DNA from: Cephalotus follicularis
Taxonomy: Eukaryota > Streptophyta > Magnoliopsida > Oxalidales > Cephalotaceae
Length of the DNA stretch: 64,000 nt
NCBI GenBank assembly: GCA_001972305.1
Contig: BDDD01002120.1
Location: 131,216 to 195,215, forward strand
Direction: 5' to 3'
Under the pieces are notes generated by a model. The model did not search any database and had not been told where the DNA came from. It was given only the letters and a program-made list of their open reading frames with translations. Shown piece after piece: positions 1 to 10,686 of the stretch (the first letter of the stretch is position 1; every line of letters starts with the position of its first letter). The translations under genes were made by a program, and so were the position numbers.

Positions 1-81
1 TGTTTCAAAAGACCTTTTGAAATGGAAAAACAGGCATTTTGAAATGGTATTTATCCATTTTAAAAGGTCTATTTTATTGTA

Positions 82-252
82 GTGTGGGTAATTGCAATGA
101 ATGAAGAAATTCATTCCCTTGAAAAGAACAAGACTTGGGAGTTGGTAATGCAGCCAAAGGGGAAATGGGTTGTAGGCTGCAAGTGGATCTTCAAGAAAAA
201 GGAAGGTATACCAGGGGTTGAGGTAAGAAGGTTCAAAGCACGGTTAGTAATC
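82..252 (+). pseudogene. Ty1/copia reverse transcriptase fragment
   Basis: About 56 codons read as the very start of a Ty1/copia reverse transcriptase. The landmarks are an AMNEEI-type helix, a KNKTWELV segment, the GCKWIFKKK block and an RRFKARLV end. In intact copia polyproteins this region leads straight into the RT palm. Here similarity stops after RLV and the frame runs into unrelated AT-rich sequence, so it is a truncated relic. No LTR, integrase or RNase H lies next to it. The family call is firm because the conserved W, K and R positions appear in order; the exact right boundary is not. Confidence 0.8.
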
Positions 253-1260
253 TGGAATTCACATAGTCAAAACATATATCACCTCTGCTCGTGGACGTAT
301 ATCACATTGATCGAACCACGTAAATCCTGTGTCGATTTATCTTTATTGTCTTGATTGTGTTTTCTTGATTAAACTTTGCTATTAGATTGTTAGAAATATC
401 TTGTCTTATATTCCGAGGTTAAAAAGAACAACAACACATTCTCTTTAATCAAATTGCCAAAACTTCTATCTTTTTTCCTTTTTGTAATTAATTTTGACTC
501 AAATTTCTTGACATTTTGAATGGAAAAAGTCTTCTTATTTTCATTTTTTTTTGTAGAATTGTAATATTCTTGAAAACTATTAAGTGTGATCTGTTTGAAA
601 AACTTTTAGTCAAACTTTTGACAAAAGCTAAACCTTAAAATCACAAGAACTCCGAAGTTTTATTTTTAAGTTTATTGAGTTTTTTTGTACATATATTTAC
701 TGTTTTTCTTGAATACTCTTAAATTTTTCATATAAAACTTCAATTATACATATAATATAACATTTATATTATCAAATGTCTTTTCTATATATTTAGTTTC
801 AAAAACTACTTTTTAGTATATATGGATCATTTAAACACAACTATTTTAACAAAAACTCTCTAAAAAATCCTTTTGTTAAAATCACAAACCCTTCAAATGA
901 CCAATAAAACAACAAATAAAATATATTAGACTGATTTTATTAAACAAAATGACTTTTAATCACTAATGATGGTCTTAGATTTTATGCAATTGGGTATGGA
1001 AGTGAAAGAAAAAAAAAACCTAAAAACCATGGGTATATACAAGTGTGTGTTTACCTCGATCAATATGTCTTTTGGGACGAACATCCCATCATTCGTAAAT
1101 CTCGTATATTACTAATTAACTCAAATATTTGTAGCATCGAACCCACAGCATTCGAGCTTACGGCTCATCCTACTCTAGTCACTCATGCAGGTTTTTAATC
1201 AAAACTTTTTCTTTGGCATCTATATTAGTATAGTTAAATGATTGTTAAAGCATACTTTTA
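253..1260. other. AT-rich intergenic DNA, no gene seen
   Basis: This AT-rich stretch has many stops in every frame and no recognisable coding segment, RNA gene or repeat boundary. Its right edge, CTACT at 1261-1265, is the target-site copy of the Tat element that follows. Confidence 0.6.
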
Positions 1261-1265
1261 CTACT

Positions 1266-2140
1266 TGTTGATACAAAAATCCTTCCCTCAACAGTACCCC
1301 ACGTCTAAGGGTTTGATTTGTTTAGGGAAACGCTACGATAATACTCCGAGATGAAGGTAGAAGGCTGTGGATGTTTTCCCTGCACAGAAAAGTAAACACG
1401 TTGAAGGTCCAGGAGGATGTTCTCCCGGGGACACTCCGACGCTCAAGTTAAACCTTTACACAGAGAAAATCAGGTTCTATGGAGAGTAAAAATGGCTGAC
1501 CTTTGTTCTGACTATTGAACTAGTATTTATAGGATAGGAGTGTAATTGTCTGAGCGTGAAATACGGAGGTGATAGTTGTCCCCTAAGGAAATGCCGAGGA
1601 TATCGGGATTTCCGTTATCTCCACCTGATTTGTTGTTACTTTCCTTGTAGGTAGTTTACTATACCTCATCTTCCATATTTGGAAGAGGTGAATCCCTGAA
1701 AAGTAGGCTGATTTTGTGGCCCTGTCCTGCCGAGGGCGAGGAGGGATAGATTCTCTTGGTATTTATCCACTTCAAGGTCTTCAAGTTCCAAAGCCTCTTC
1801 TAGGGCTGGGGCCTGAAGCATTAGGCCCTCTGCCGAGTTGCCGAAGAAGGTATCTTCTACAGTGCACTTAAGGAGGAAAACCTTTGGCTTGGTCCTCGGC
1901 ACCGATGTTGGAAAAGAGGTCCTCGGCACTTATACCGAGGAGGGTGGATTCTACAACACCACTAATGGGGAGTTCCTCGGCACTGATGCCGAGGAGGATG
2001 TCTCCATCTGCTTCTCCTTCCAGGGCTTGATAAGCCTCCTCTGACCAGTATCCATGTAAACTTCGAAACCCCTAGACACTTGGCTATGTCTATAGATGAC
2101 ACGTGTCATTCTTGGTATGATTTAATTTTTCCCCATATCA
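1266..2140 (-). repeat. Element 1 3' LTR (left)
   Basis: 875-bp LTR, the downstream one because gag-pol reads right to left. It begins TGTTGATACA and ends CCCCATATCA on the plus strand. It aligns throughout with 12591-13461, with scattered substitutions and a short indel near 1536-1546. Confidence 0.93.
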
Positions 2141-2156
2141 TATGCCCCCCTGGTCC
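2141..2156 (-). other. Polypurine tract of element 1
   Basis: On the minus strand this reads GGACCAGGGGGGCATA and abuts the LTR start TGATATGGGG. A purine run directly upstream of the 3' LTR is the usual primer for plus-strand DNA synthesis. Confidence 0.75.
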
Positions 2157-2540
2157 TTCTTCTCTGACCGTAGTCAGAGGAGGAGGAACATAGTTGAGAG
2201 TCTTGACTCAGGTCGAACTCCTGGAAACTTTACGTAGGCTTTTCCATATGTGAAAGAACTGAGGCTCGATAGTGTGGCTTTTAGAGATCCTCTGGCACAA
2301 AACCAATCTCGCCTTAGCAGAGGATTGGAGCTGGCCTCTGTCTGGGTCCATCTCTACTAACGGGCCTCGTGTCACGAGCCCAAATCATTTGCATTTAAGT
2401 AGCGTAATGAACACGACTTACACGTGGCATAAAATGAGCGTTTCCCGCCTCTGTCTCTTCGTCTCCCACGTCTGATTTGACGGTTCACTCCTCAACCGTT
2501 GGATCTGTGCGAGGTGGAGGGACAGAATCCAAGCTTGGGC
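2157..2540. other. Element 1 non-coding segment upstream of the antisense gene
   Basis: About 380 bases between the purine tract and the TATA box of the opposite-strand gene. No coding similarity is visible. Its position suggests it carries upstream control sequence for the aORF; the 43571-50595 copy has lost it, so conservation cannot be judged here. Confidence 0.5.
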
Positions 2541-2549
2541 CTATAAATG
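2541..2549 (+). promoter_or_regulatory. Likely TATA box of the aORF gene
   Basis: CTATAAATG lies about 210 bases before the ATG at 2753, followed by a pyrimidine-rich leader typical of plant 5' UTRs. It would drive transcription opposite to gag-pol. Inferred from position and motif only. Confidence 0.55.
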
Positions 2550-2677
2550 GATATCTACTTCACTAAGCAAACATTTTACTCTTTCAAACTCCCTTCTTTG
2601 CATTGTCGTTGTGAGCTCCTGAGATTTACAGTGCCCTCAAACTTCATCTCCCTGCCATTCTTTCATCAAGGTCTTTG

Positions 2678-2752
2678 GTAAGTTGCCAATCTTTTTGTTG
2701 CTCTAAGTTGAATCTAAGAATTCTCTAGCTTCTTCTTTTTTCGTCTGAATAG
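2678..2752 (+). other. Likely 5'-UTR intron of the aORF
   Basis: A good donor, GTAAGT at 2678, and an AG acceptor at 2751-2752 bracket a T-rich 75-base segment. The acceptor sits directly before the ATG at 2753, so splicing would leave a short leader joined to the start codon. The second element copy lacks this region, so this intron rests on splice motifs alone. Confidence 0.5.
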
Positions 2753-5700
2753 ATGGCTAGAACTAAACAATCTACTAGGCCTTCTCCTCCCTTAGAAGTC
2801 GAACCCCTGGCCATTGTGGTTCCCACCGCCGAAAGTCCCCTTTCCTCTGAAGGTAGCCTGGGGGCTACGGTGGGTGACCCTGCTATTCCCGTCACCGAGG
2901 CTGACACCCTCACACCCAGATTACTTTGGTGTTAGTGTTCTTTCTCGCGATGAGGTGCTAGAACTTTCTCGCAAATACAATTTCCCCGCTGGGTTGAGAT
3001 TTAGTCTCCCCTCGGATCCTCGGATGGTCACCAAGAGTAGGGAGGGCCTCTTCACCATCTTTGAAGGCACGCTCTCTCATGAATTAAGGGTCCCGGTGCC
3101 CTCTTTCGCTCTCTCGGTGTTGGAGACATTTCATCTCCACCATTCTCTTCTCCAACCTCAATCTTGGAGCTTCATCATAGGCTTCTTAGTTAGGTGTCTA
3201 GAGTCCGAGGTGGCTGCGACAGTAGGACTATTCAAAGAATTCCATGTCATCTCGTTCTCGCTAGGAAAACGTGGCTATTTCTTCGAGTCCCATCCTGGCA
3301 TAAAGAAACTTCATTTGAAACCCACCCAATCCATCAAAAATTGGAGGAGGAGATAATTCCTCATAAAAAACTTTGAGGGGTTCACCCCCCCTGTCTGGTG
3401 TGACTCCATGGAAACTACACGCCTTAACAGGATATCCTCTCTGACAATGGTAGAGAACGTGGACCTTGGTAAACTCTTGTGCTTGGAGCCCGAGGAGGTG
3501 AACTCTACTGTGGTTGAGGATCGTCTACTCCGAGTCGGGATGAGTGTAGTTCCCATCCGAGGATCATACTCGACAGACGTCGAGGATACCTCAGGGGGTG
3601 GGGGATCCCCAGTTAAATTTATGCCCCAAGAGATGGGGGAAAACTGTATAAAGGTTTCGTCTCCTCCGGTTTCTTGTCTTTGTATTTCTTCTGTTGTCTC
3701 ACTATTTGGTGTCATGTCCTTGACTTTCTTACTTCTTTTCGTGTAGCAATGGCTTCTCGGCGAGGATTCTGATGGAATCGGATATACCGAGTCCGGTGCC
3801 AAAATGGACATAGGTGTGTAGGGTGTAGAATAAAACTTTAAACATACAATCATGCAGCGGAAGGACACCCAATAAAATATAAACCAATCCATAATGACAC
3901 GTCCACAGATCACATGGATCACCACAACATCAACAAAATTGAATTAATGTCACCATTGTAAACAATGGTGACACACAAGCATGGCATAAAGAAGAAGGAC
4001 CAAGAATTATACCAGTGGGTGTTGGCTCCTTCGTTCTTTGCCGCTACAAGCTTGAGTAGAATCCCTTTGATCTTATCCAAGCCTCAGTTATAGCAAGTAA
4101 TCCAACCAACAAAATCAAAGTGCTTGAACTCACACTCTCTCTCACTTAGCTTAGAAAAGGAGTATTGATTATGACCAATGAAGTCAATAATCAATCCACC
4201 CTAGATAAGCCTTTGCTTGGTGTATACCAGATGAAGAATCACTCACAATCTACAGAGGAATTCGAGCTCTCAATTGCCCAGCAAAAACTCAAGCCTTTTT
4301 CCACACTTTCATTTTTCTGCAGAAATCCCTTTTAACTAGCCTACATTTCTCTCTCCCAATCTCCCATTTACTTAGGATCATGGCCTTCACTCCCTGGGAG
4401 TCCGAAGCCATGATTCCCACGTTTCTCCATGTCAGGCATCCAACCTTATGTCGGGGCATCACTAGTATAAGTAGGTATTAATTAAACTACTTCAATTATG
4501 TGATAAAATACAAGTGATATAGCCATAACAAATTTAGCACGCATCATATATATAAGAATAAGATTGTTCTATACATGGTAAGATATAATGTGACAACCCA
4601 TCTAATGGCTTGTCGGGTCACTATATCTAACAGATTCGACGCTCTCTTCGGTGCTACCAAGATCACCAAACCCTCATCTGCTGAAGCAAACAAGCAGAAG
4701 GCTACCGCGGAGGCAGCCAAGCAAAAGGAAAAAGATGCTGCCAAGGGGGCCAAGCAGAGGGCGAAGGTCACTGCCGAGAGGGCCAAGCAGATGAAGAAAG
4801 CTGCAGCGACAGCCAAGGAGAAGGGAGCCAAGCGTCCTGCTGGGGGGGCGTTCCTCTGGTGCTCCTCCTCATCCCCCAAGCAAAAAGGGGAAGTATGTGT
4901 CCGAGGCCGAGGTGGAGTCTGCTCTTGGCAGGACCTCTAACAACCCCATCATCCTGTCTCCTGCTCGGGATGTGGAGAAAATGATCGAAGAGTTGGAGGG
5001 GGTTGGGAATGGGTCCTCCAGCTTGGATACCCTCGGGGTGCCATTCGCTCTTAGCTCTCTGTGCCTCTTCCCTGACGAGCTGAAGGAGAGGAAGGACTGG
5101 ACCAACAAGGACTTAATCCATAACTCCCTGCGGAGCCATTTCTAGGTAAAGGGGGATCCTCTTCTTGTGTGCTTTACATTCTTATGTGCTTTCCGTTCTT
5201 ATTCCTGTGTCTTCTTTGCAGGCTCTAAATGATCATCACCTCTTGGTCGAGAATTTCTCGATCATCTTGGAGAGGTATAACAAAGTAAGGGAGGAGCTGA
5301 TGGTAGAGATGGAGACCTCTCGCATGGCCAAGGCTCAGCTTGAGGAAGTCCTTAAGGCCCAAGAGTCAGTCGTGGAGGAGAGGAACAAAGCTATCTTGGA
5401 GAGGGACCAAATGATGAAGGATCTCTCCAAAGTCGGCGACCAGTACTGGGTGCTGCAGAGGAAGCATGAAGACTCCGTCAAGAAGTAGGAGGAAAAGCAG
5501 GCTAAGGCGGTGGAGGATGCCCTGACGGAATTTAGGTCCTCGGATGAATTCCAGAGCTTGATGGAGGCCTCCGTGGAGGATCACAAAGCTTCAGAAGCCT
5601 TTTCTAACGAGGTCTTCAAGGAATCTGCTGAGTACTACCGTCGGGGGTTCTATATGTGCCAGAACTGGGTTAAAGCTCTCCACCCCGAGGTTCCATTGGG

Positions 5701-6055
5701 CGAGATCGCCTACTGCTCAGCTGCCAAGGCTTTCGACTACTATTCCGATGGTTATGAAGCCGAGGAGGTGAAGGCTGAAGAAGCCTTGGAAGAAAGAGCT
5801 AGACTAGGGGCCGTGGAAGAGGAAGGGGAAGTCCAGCTTGCTTCTGAAGCCGTTGTCAGCCAAGGAAACGAAGCTGGAAGAGATGGGTCAGATGCTGCAA
5901 CCGTTCCTCTATCTGTCGTGCGTTGGCCTCGGCTTCATTGGCTTTCTCTTCGGATCTCGTCGCTCCTCAACCTTCTCACACTGGGCCTTTTGTTCCTCCA
6001 CCTCCAGAGGATGATTCTCCACTTAATGCTCCTGTGGCTTAGTTTTATAGGCTAG
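2753..6055 (+). pseudogene. Antisense extra gene (aORF) of element 1, three coding exons, broken
   Basis: This gene runs opposite to gag-pol between pol and the 3' LTR. Exons are about 2753-3645, 3747-5145 and 5222-6055. Intron 1 (3646-3746) starts GTATAA and ends TAG; intron 2 (5146-5221) starts GTAAAG and ends CAG. Both introns recur at matching places in the copy at 45270-47239. Exon 1 resembles the plant 'putative gypsy-type transposon' domain (Pfam Transposase_28): an SFALSVLETF helix, then TVGLFKEF and YFFESHPG blocks and a PTQSIKNW segment. Exon 2 is Ala/Lys-rich; exon 3 is a long acidic coiled-coil ending in a YYRRGFY region. Damage includes a frameshift near 2915, TAA at 3354, a solo LTR at 3770, a frameshift near 4880, TAG at 5143, TAG at 5486 and a late frameshift near 5900. 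Its biochemical role is unknown. Confidence 0.8.
3770..4632. mobile_element. Solo LTR nested in aORF exon 2
   Basis: This 863-bp non-coding segment begins TGATGGAATC and ends TATCTAACA. It is flanked by perfect 5-bp duplications, GATTC at 3765-3769 and 4633-4637. Removing it rejoins the aORF reading at GAGGATTCGACGC. TG...CA ends, a 5-bp TSD and no internal region fit a solo LTR. The minus-strand start TGTTAGATA resembles copia LTR ends, but the superfamily is not certain. Confidence 0.85.
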
Positions 6056-6925
6056 CTTTTTCCTTTTTGGCTTGTAATAGTTTTCCAGCTTTTCTTGTAC
6101 TTGTAATCTTTTCAATTTATAAATAAAGAAGAACCTTTTTGCATTCTCTGATTTTGTCTTTGATTTTTTGCATTGTATGCTTGAGCTCTACATGTATGAA
6201 TGTGTTAACATTTCCTTTAGGAATTCTAACTTTGCCCAAGTTACCGACTTCTTGAAGAAGTGAACACTTAAGCTTAGTAGTCCTCGTAGGACACTTCATT
6301 TCAAAAGTGCTTAAGTAATCGTAACTTAGTCTTCAAGAATTTTGTTGTATTCATAGACTAGGTTCTTGGTTTGCTCGGACAAGTTCCAATGGGTTTGCCG
6401 AGGAGAGTATCGTCTGACCTATTAGGTTTTAGGACAGGTCGGCTAAGCTTGCAGTCCACATGGGGACACTTGTATTAAAGTGCTTAGTCCGACGAGTTTG
6501 ATCATTGCGAGTTCTCATGGATTCGCCTTTCAAGTCACGATTTTAGGTATGGTTGGACAAGTTCCCATGGTATTGCCAATCAGTGTTTGCTCCCTGGGAG
6601 TCTTAGTGCTTCCTTGGAATCCTTTGGACGATCCTCGGAAGGAGTATTTAGGGTGCTCCTCGGAAGGAGTCTTTTGTATGCTCGTTTGTTACCTTAGTCT
6701 GTTCGAGACCTCGACTTCTCTTCTCTTTCTCTTAGGGGGTCAAACACACTTGAAGTAAAAACTGAGGGAGTTGATCGGTGGCTGTTCAGAGGTTTGAGGA
6801 CATGAACATTGGACCTTCGGTCCCTTGCAAACTTGAGACTATAATATGGAACACAAGTTTTGAATTTTTTTTTTCTTTCATTGATATATGAATTCATACA
6901 ACTTACATTCATTGATAATACTTCC
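6056..6925. other. Convergent 3' regions of aORF and pol
   Basis: Non-coding DNA between the 3' end of the aORF (plus) and the 3' end of integrase (minus). AATAAA at 6122-6127, about 67 bases after the aORF stop, is a likely poly(A) signal; the second element has AATAAA at the matching place (47302). Further right are blocks shared with 47870-48450, including two copies of a CTCCTCGGAAGGAG motif near 6630-6680. Confidence 0.6.
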
Positions 6926-8140
6926 TCAGATGCTCGTCATTCCAAGCTCTGGCAATCTCCCTACCCCCAAAGTTTCAAGTTTGAATGTTCTTGGGCGAAG
7001 GACCCTCTTGATCTTGTATGACCCTTCCCAGGTAGGGGCAAGTTTTCCTCTGATACCGGTGGGGTCTGCAACGGCTGAGTTACGAATGACTAGATCTCCT
7101 TGTCTTAGTGGTCTGGGGCTTACCCTTTTGTTATAGTAGCGGCTCACCCTCTGCTGGTAGGCTGCAACTCTGATCGCAGCCTTATCTCTTAGTTCTTCCA
7201 CTAGGTCGAGGATGCACCTAAGACCTTCTTCATTGTTGTCTTCGGTGAAATGTACAACTCTTGGTGATTGTACTCCAATCTCCACTTGTATCATAGCCTC
7301 TGCCCCGAAGCATAGACTGTATGGGGATTCACCGGTTGTAGTCCGAGGAGTTGTTCTGTATGCCCATAGCACGCTTGGTAGCTCCTCTTTCCATCTTCCT
7401 TTGCTATCTTCTAGGCGCTTCTTCAAGCCCGAGATGATTTCTCTGTTGATCACCTCGGCTTGACCATTACTTTGGGGGTAAGCTACTGAGGCAAGCCTAT
7501 GCTCTATCCTCCACTCTTTCTAAAAGTCAAGGAAGGCTTGACAATCAAACTGTTTATCGTTGTCTGTGACAATTGTCCTCGGGACTCTGAATCTACAGAT
7601 GATTGACTTCCATATGAAGCTTTCCGTGTTCTTCTCAGTGATAGTGGCTAGAGGTTCTGCTTCCACCCACTTAGTGAAGTAATCCACTACTACAATGAGA
7701 AACTTTCTCTGGCCTGTCGCCATAGGTAATGGTCCGACGAAGTCCATTCCCCATTGTGCAAAGGGCCATAGGGCCGTGATAGACGTCAGAGGTTGAGAAG
7801 GTCTTCTGCTTATGTTTGCGTTCCTCTGGCACTTGTCACACTTCCTCACCAAGTCTATAGCATCTTGATGCATAGTCGGCCAGTAGTATCCTTGCCTCAA
7901 TAGCTTATGAGATAATGATCTGCCCCCTGTCTGGTTGCCACAAATTCCTTCATGGACCTCCCTCAGAGCATAATAGGCCTTTAGGGGGGTCATACACCTT
8001 AGCCAAGGAAAGAAGAAAGATCTTTTGTAGAGGATCCCATCTCGGAGTTGGAATCTGTTTGCTTTGTAGACCAGCTTCCTCGCCTCCACGGGGTCCTCGG
8101 GTAAGATTCCATTCCTCAGCCAATTAATAAAGGGAGTCAT
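6926..8140 (-). pseudogene. Integrase of element 1
   Basis: The first half (8140 to 7520) carries the zinc-finger region with C-x2-C in KCDKCQRN, and the catalytic Asp residues in GMDFVGPLP and TDNDKQF. An in-frame TAG at about 7517-7519, following QAFLDF, splits the domain. After it the same frame continues with the region holding the catalytic Glu (SNGQAEVINRE) and the C-terminal domain, ending at 6926 after LPELGMTSI. The stop makes this copy unable to encode full integrase unless read through. The matching C-terminal tail at 48588-48686 shows where the second copy resumes after its gap. Confidence 0.85.
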
Positions 8141-8253
8141 TCAGTTTGGCTCCTGGGGTACATCAATGTCCATCACATCTGCTTCAGAGATGGTAGGCCT
8201 GTCCAGGTAGTCTACTAGCACGGTTTGATTTTTCTCTAGCTCTTCGGCTGTTG

Positions 8254-8667
8254 CTAGTTTCGATAACTGGTCCGCTGGACGTTTTCTGCTCTGGGTACTT
8301 TCAAAATCCTTAAAACCTCGAAAGCTGACTTCATACCCTGAAAATGGGATAAGTATTTGACCATAGGGTCTTCTCGGGCCTCATACTCCCCATTTGCCAG
8401 ACCAACCACTAGGTGAGAATCACTGGAGGCCTCTATCTTTTGCACCTCCAAGTTCTTTGTGATCGTCAGTCCAGCTATCAGAGCTTCCCACTCTGCTTCT
8501 TTGTTTGTGGCTTTAAACTTAAACCTCAGAGCATACTCCAACGTCCAACCGTCTGGGCTTGTCAATACCAATCCTGCTTCACTACCAGTGATGCAGGAAG
8601 ATCCATCCACTGACAATTTCCATATCCCCTTCTCGCTCTCGGAAGGGTTCTCCTCCATACACTCCAT
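8254..8667 (-). pseudogene. Additional (archaeal-type) RNase H of element 1
   Basis: This reads as the second RNase H typical of Tat-lineage elements. It shows WKLSVDGSS with the first catalytic Asp, KEAEWEALIAGL with the Glu, and SSDSHLVVGL with the next Asp. A one-base frameshift near 8275 breaks the end of the domain, and the last catalytic block is changed. A TAG between 8667 and 8701 separates it from the upstream pol frame. Having this domain as well as the degenerate Ty3-type RNase H upstream is the main reason for placing the element in Tat. Confidence 0.82.
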
Positions 8668-8700
8668 AGGTGTATTGTCTCCGATAAAGTCGGCCCGTAC

Positions 8701-10395
8701 CTATGATTTGATTGCTGGTCTGGCTTCGAACTTCACATCATACTCGCCTAGCTCGACTGACCACTTGATTAATCTGCCCGAGGTGTCAGGCTTTGCGAGA
8801 ACATGTTTAAGCGGTTTGTCAGTCAGAACCTTGATTGTATGGGCTTGGAAATATGGCCTCAATTTTCTGGCCGAGATGATCAAAGCATATGCAAATTTCT
8901 CTACCTCAGGGTACCTTCCTTCAGCATCATTCAAAGCCTTGCTCACATAGTACACCGGCTTTTGAACTTTTTCCTCTTCTCTGACTAGCACCGCACTCAC
9001 TGCGCCCGAGGTGGCCACAAGGTACAAATACAAGTCTTCCCCATCCTTAGGTTTTGAGATCAGAGGAGGGGAAGCCAGGTATTCCTTTAACTTGTCGAAG
9101 GCTGCTTGACAGTCGTCAGACCAAGAAAACCCCTTGGGATCCCTGAGTATTTTGAGGAAAGGAAGGCATTTTTCTGCTAACTTTGACACAAACCTGCTCA
9201 GGGCTGCTATTTTCCCATTTAACCTCTGCACGTCCCTGATGGTTTGAAGAGGCCTCATGCTTTGAATTGCTGAGATCTTCTCCAGATTGACCTCTATTCC
9301 TCTGCTAGAGACCATAAATCCGAGGAACTTGCCAGAGGTGACCCCGAATGTACACTTGGACGGATTGAGTTTCATGTTGTATCTCTTCAGCACCTCAAAT
9401 GTTTCCTCCAAGTCTTTTATGTGGGGGCTCCTGGCTAGGGTCTTGACGAGCATGTCGTCGATGTACACCTCCATATTTTTCCCGATCTGAGGCTCAAAGA
9501 TTTTATTCACCAAACGTTGGTAGATGGCCCATGCATTCTTCAGGCCGAAGGGCATAACCTTGTAGTAATACATTCCTCGGTCCGTAATGAAAGCTGTCTT
9601 GTTCTCGTCAGGCCCGTACATGGGAATTTGATTGTATCCCGAGTAGGCATCCAAGAACCTTAACATTCTGTAACCCGAGGTCGCATCCACCAACTGATCT
9701 ATCTTTGGGAGAGGGAAGTGATCCTTTGGGCAAGCTTTGTTGAGGTCTGTGAAGTCGATGCACATCCTCCACTTCCCATTTGCCTTTTTGACTAGTACTG
9801 GGTTTGCTAGCCAGTATGAGTAATGCACTTCCTTTATGAATCCTGCCTGCAATAGCTTACTCACCTCGTCTGCTATTGCCGGCTGCCTCTCTGGAGCAAA
9901 GTTCCTCTTCTTTTGCCTGGTCGGAGGCCTTGTTGGGTCCACGCTTAGTTTGTGAACCATGACACTTGGGCTGATCCCAGGGACCTCCTCTGCCGACCAG
10001 GAAAACACGTATTTGTTATTTCGGAGGAATGTTATTAATTCCCACTTCTCCACCTTTCCAAGCTGTGAGCCAACTTGGAAGACTTGTTCAGTGTTGCCCT
10101 CATGCAAGGGCACTTGGACCACATCCTCAACAAGCTGGGGACGCTCAGGTTCCATGTCTCCTCTGAGCTCTACATTTGCTATAGGAAGCACCTTGTCCTT
10201 CCCCTTGTCCATGATGGCAGTTTTGTAGCACTGCCTTGCTACCTGTTGATCTCCTCTGACCTCCCACACGCCAAACCTCGTGGGAAACTTCATCAACAAG
10301 TGCCTCGTAGACACTATCGCCTCCATTAGGTTGAGCCCTGGTCGCCCTATTATTTCATTATACGGGCTTGGAGTATCAACCATCAGGAATGTCAT
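8701..10395 (-). pseudogene. Reverse transcriptase and Ty3-type RNase H of element 1
   Basis: The longest open stretch of the element, about 564 codons. RT landmarks are in order: [28 protein letters not shown] with the first catalytic Asp, the [16 protein letters not shown] block, and [10 protein letters not shown] with an intact YIDD catalytic pair. Beyond RT lies the Ty3-type RNase H or connection segment. Its first acidic position is lost (YLVATSG), as expected for dual-RNase-H elements where this domain is degenerate. A TAG just upstream (10399-10401) separates it from protease. The reading frame is otherwise uninterrupted, so pol decay here is by point stops rather than deletion. Confidence 0.9.
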
Positions 10396-10401
10396 CTCTA
10401 C

Positions 10402-10686
10402 CTAAGTTTGACGTGGGGTCGTGCCTGCAACCACGAACAGGTCGATGGATCCCAGAGGATGGATCATCTCATCTGCGAAGACAACCAGTGGGGTCTTTAG
10501 AGGCTTGAGCTGGTCTATTGGTATCCTCAGCTGATCAAATGCATGTTTGTATAGAATATCGGCCGAGCTGCCACTATCAATGAGAATCCTCTTCATAGTG
10601 AAGAGAGTCACTTGAAGAGTTACCACCACTGGGTCATCATGAGGGAGTTGTACTCCCTCGTAGTCCACCTCCAAGAAGGATATCAC
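10402..10686 (-). pseudogene. Aspartic protease of element 1
   Basis: The retropepsin core ILIDSGSSADIL carries the DSG active site, preceded by the conserved VTLQVTLF strand. It would cleave the gag-pol polyprotein. It runs in the same frame into RT but is cut off by the TAG at about 10399. Upstream, the SFLEVDYEGVQLPHDD linker is typical of Tat protease starts. Confidence 0.85.

Noticed and set aside
2272..2475. 67-codon plus-strand ORF upstream of the aORF
   Set aside because: No family features, wrong position relative to the TATA box at 2541, and absent from the second element copy.
8413..10329. Plus-strand ORFs across the element 1 pol gene
   Set aside because: They lie opposite clear RT and RNase H coding and show no independent similarity.
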